A stretch of 7,735 nt of DNA from Labilithrix luteola (GTDB lineage Bacteria; Myxococcota_A; Polyangia; Polyangiales; Polyangiaceae). A program made the translations under genes and the position numbers. The stretch is from contig JAMFST010000037.1 in NCBI GenBank assembly GCA_026225435.1, forward strand, positions 1 through 7,735, in the 5' to 3' direction. Below the pieces are notes generated by a model, which searched no databases, was not told the origin of the DNA, and saw nothing but the letters and a program-made list of their open reading frames with translations. This document shows positions 6,402-7,735 of the stretch, piece by piece (the stretch's first letter is position 1; each line of letters opens with the position of its first letter).

Positions 6402-6596
6402 ATGATCGAATGCTCGATGTGCGGTCACGACTTCACCAAGGAGGAGGCCGCGGCCTGCGAGCACGGCTGTCCGATGGCCAAGGGCTGCGGCCTGGTCACG
6501 TGTCCGTCGTGCGGCTACGAGTTCCCGCCGGAGTCCAAGCTGGTGAACCTGGTGACGAACCTGTTCAAGAAGAAGCGCCCCGCGGTCGCGACCTGA
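6402..6596 (+). CDS. Cys-rich miniprotein between feoB and feoA, 64 aa
   Basis: This is a small soluble protein with seven cysteines in the order CxxC-x11-C-x3-C-x5-C-x4-CxxC (C4, C7, C19, C23, C29, C34, C37). His9 and His21 lie nearby. The two knuckles, CSMCGHDF and CPSCGYEF, look like the halves of a zinc ribbon or rubredoxin-like site. The central CEHGCPMAKGC segment could hold a second metal or an Fe-S cluster. A basic, amphipathic tail (46-59, ending KKKR) might touch the membrane or FeoB. AAAGGA at 6388-6393, eight bases before ATG, is a good RBS. It lies 19 bases after feoB and one base before feoA, so a role in Fe(II) transport is very likely. By position it resembles small accessory proteins such as FeoC but shows no sequence likeness to FeoC that I can see. 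I recall similar Cys-rich ORFs beside feo genes elsewhere but cannot verify this here. Confidence 0.9.
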   Translation: MIECSMCGHDFTKEEAAACEHGCPMAKGCGLVTCPSCGYEFPPESKLVNLVTNLFKKKRPAVAT

Positions 6597-6597
6597 C

Positions 6598-6864
6598 GTG
6601 ACAGTCCCCGACCCCGCGACCGCTCCCGTGACCGACTCCGCCAAGCCGTACACGCTGGTCGACGTGAAGCCGGGCGACCACGTGCTGGTGCACCACGTCG
6701 AGGCGACCCCTTCGCGCATCGACAAGCTGGCGGCGCTGGGGATCTTGCCGGGAGTCGAGCTCCTGGTGCATCAACGCAAGCCGGTCATCGTGGTCGAGGT
6801 GGGCGAGACGGTCCTCGCGCTCGAGCACGATCTGGCGGAAGGGATCGTCGTCGCTCGGATATGA
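6598..6864 (+). CDS. feoA: Ferrous iron transport protein A
   Basis: FeoA is a small cytoplasmic SH3-like protein needed for FeoB activity. The 88-residue product has the family pattern: TLVDVKPGDHVLVHHVEA (19-36), the helix and turn RIDKLAALGILPGVEL (40-55), and the closing strands VIVVEVGETVLALEHDLAEGIVV. The 'DP' often found before the strand near residue 62 is missing. The GTG start at 6598 lies one base after the stop of the Cys-rich gene, implying translational coupling; no good Shine-Dalgarno is visible. GTG at 6628 is an alternative start that would remove ten poorly conserved residues. Its TGA overlaps the ATG of the next gene (ATGA at 6861-6864). feoA after feoB reverses the common feoA-feoB order. 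Confidence 0.92.
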   Translation: MTVPDPATAPVTDSAKPYTLVDVKPGDHVLVHHVEATPSRIDKLAALGILPGVELLVHQRKPVIVVEVGETVLALEHDLAEGIVVARI

Positions 6865-7154
6865 AGGCTTGCATGAGAGTCGAGCTCCTCCTGGCCGCCG
6901 CGGGCGCTGCCCTGCTCGCCGCCTGCGTGCCTCCGGGACCGGCTGTTCCTCCGGAGTACGCGCACGTCGCCGCGGTCCACCGCTCGCGCTGCGGGCAGTG
7001 CCACAAGCGCGTCGACCCCGGGCAGCGCACCCGCGCGGAGCTGGACGTCGCCCTCGCGCGCCACCGTGACCGCGTGCACCTGTCCGAGGACGACTGGAAC
7101 GTGATGGTCGACTACCTCGCGCAAGACAAGTCACCCGCCCCCGCGACGCCGTGA
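6861..7154 (+). CDS. Mono-haem c-type cytochrome lipoprotein, 97 aa
   Basis: This is an exported small protein: a signal peptide (residues 1-21) ends in a clear lipobox LAAC (19-22), so Cys22 should be lipid-modified. A Pro-rich tether is followed by one haem-c attachment motif CGQCH (44-48). The rest is helical and resembles compact cytochromes ending in a 'DYLA' helix (84-87). The distal haem ligand is not obvious; His68, His73 or Met82 are candidates. The ATG at 6861 overlaps the feoA stop (ATGA). An alternative ATG at 6873 has GAAGG (6864-6868) five bases upstream and still encodes a complete lipoprotein signal, so it may be the true start. The stop overlaps the GTG of the next gene. It may carry electrons to or from iron outside the membrane, for example reducing Fe(III) before FeoB import; this is inferred from position only. 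Confidence 0.88.
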   Translation: MKACMRVELLLAAAGAALLAACVPPGPAVPPEYAHVAAVHRSRCGQCHKRVDPGQRTRAELDVALARHRDRVHLSEDDWNVMVDYLAQDKSPAPATP

Positions 7155-7735
7155 CCGAGGCGGCGCCGCCGTCGATCAGCGAGCCGACGCCGCGGGAGCC
7201 GGGGCGGGTCGGGCTGCGCCTGCGGCTGGTGCTGGCCATCGGTGGCATCACCGTGCTGGCGTTCGTGCCGCTGTTCCTCGCCATCGCCTGGCTGACCACC
7301 GACCAGGTGGCGAACGCCCACCAGCGCGCCGTCGAGGCCGTGGCCGACACGATGGGTCACCTCGCCTGCGCCGATCCGCGCCCCGAGGCGCTCGAGCGAC
7401 TCCTGCGCGCCTCCGACGGCGTCGATGGCATCCTGGTGCGCACCCCCGAGGCGACCGTGGCGGTGGGCACGCGGTCGAACCCGCTCCATGCGCGCGAGCC
7501 GCACAGCCGCGTGCTGGCCGACGCCGACCGCGGCTTCACCATCCCGGTGCGCTGCGGAAATGACGAGGGGGCCGCGGTGCGCTTTCGCCCGGAGCAAGCG
7601 CGCCCGGCGATGGCCCCCGAGCTGCGGCTGCTCACCTGGTACCTCGCCCTCTTCGCGCTGGCGCTGCTCGTCTTTCTGTACACCTCGATGACCCGCTTGA
7701 TCGTGCGCCCGCTCGACCGGCTGGTGCTGGCGAGC
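7151..7735 (+). CDS. Membrane sensor protein with HAMP, probably a histidine kinase; 3' end cut by window
   Basis: An open frame of 195 codons runs from GTG at 7151 to the window end without a stop. The layout is a Pro-rich cytoplasmic N-terminus (1-22), TM1 (about 26-48), an extracytoplasmic domain of about 110 residues (49-157), TM2 (about 159-178), and the beginning of a HAMP linker with the conserved Pro (IVRPLDRLV, P187). This is the front of a sensor histidine kinase or a related HAMP receptor; the catalytic part lies outside. The sensor domain has exactly two cysteines, Cys73 and Cys135. The GTG overlaps the cytochrome stop (GTGA at 7151-7154), so translation is probably coupled. Its place after feoB, the Cys-rich gene, feoA and the cytochrome suggests it senses iron or redox state. 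A chemoreceptor or diguanylate cyclase output is possible. Confidence 0.82.
   Translation, partial: MTEAAPPSISEPTPREPGRVGLRLRLVLAIGGITVLAFVPLFLAIAWLTTDQVANAHQRAVEAVADTMGHLACADPRPEALERLLRASDGVDGILVRTPEATVAVGTRSNPLHAREPHSRVLADADRGFTIPVRCGNDEGAAVRFRPEQARPAMAPELRLLTWYLALFALALLVFLYTSMTRLIVRPLDRLVLAS

Noticed and set aside
2681..6403. Very long open frame (1240 codons) on the minus strand, antisense to the HAD gene and feoB
   Set aside because: It is the mirror of two confidently identified genes in GC-rich DNA with strong third-position bias. The translation is rich in Arg/Glu/Asp/Ala without any domain, and it spans the HAD-feoB gap only by chance.
6565..7350. Minus-strand ORF over feoA, the cytochrome and the sensor gene
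   Set aside because: It is an Arg/Ser-rich shadow of three genes supported by motifs, tight spacing and start/stop overlaps.
1..7735. CRISPR arrays, insertion sequences, tRNA or rRNA genes
   Set aside because: I saw no regularly spaced repeats, no transposase, no terminal inverted repeats and no tRNA-like or rRNA-like segments.

Overview
The window is very GC-rich with strong third-position GC bias. It encodes Ser/Gly/Asp-rich lipoproteins carrying haem-c motifs and a long, divergent FeoB. These traits together suggest a myxobacterium-like deltaproteobacterium (Myxococcota, perhaps the Polyangia/Sorangiineae side). This is an inference from composition and gene style; there is no rRNA or other phylogenetic marker beyond ribosomal proteins L21 and L27.

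Layout. Positions 1-387 hold the C-terminal third of a thiolase, followed by a terminator-like hairpin. Positions 467-1003 encode an unrecognised 178-residue protein. Convergent to it (1020-1787, minus strand) is a putative haem-c lipoprotein with a Ser/Thr/Gly/Asp linker and a carboxypeptidase-regulatory-like beta domain between two haem-type motifs. The divergent intergenic region (1788-2048) holds four copies of CACCTGG, a good sigma70-type promoter and a structured leader. It precedes rplU-rpmA (ribosomal proteins L21 and L27), which are followed closely by a Cof-type HAD phosphatase.

From 3614 to the end of the window runs what looks like an iron-uptake operon in tight array: feoB, a 64-residue seven-cysteine miniprotein, feoA, a mono-haem cytochrome c lipoprotein, and the start of a membrane sensor protein (TM, small extracytoplasmic domain, TM, start of HAMP; probably a histidine kinase). 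The gaps after feoB are 19 nt and 1 nt, followed by two overlaps (ATGA, GTGA). FeoB and FeoA form the Fe(II) uptake core. The Cys-rich protein occupies the place of a small accessory factor, by position like the unrelated FeoC. The cytochrome and the sensor suggest that Fe(II) import is linked to extracytoplasmic redox chemistry and its sensing. A Fur-box-like sequence lies across the feoB start codon.

The most interesting points are the five-gene feo array with its Cys-rich miniprotein, cytochrome and sensor, and the enlarged FeoB, which has an extra block of about four hydrophobic helices plus an extracytoplasmic insert. The CACCTGG cluster and hairpin leader upstream of rplU are next. No mobile elements, CRISPR arrays, tRNA or rRNA genes were seen.
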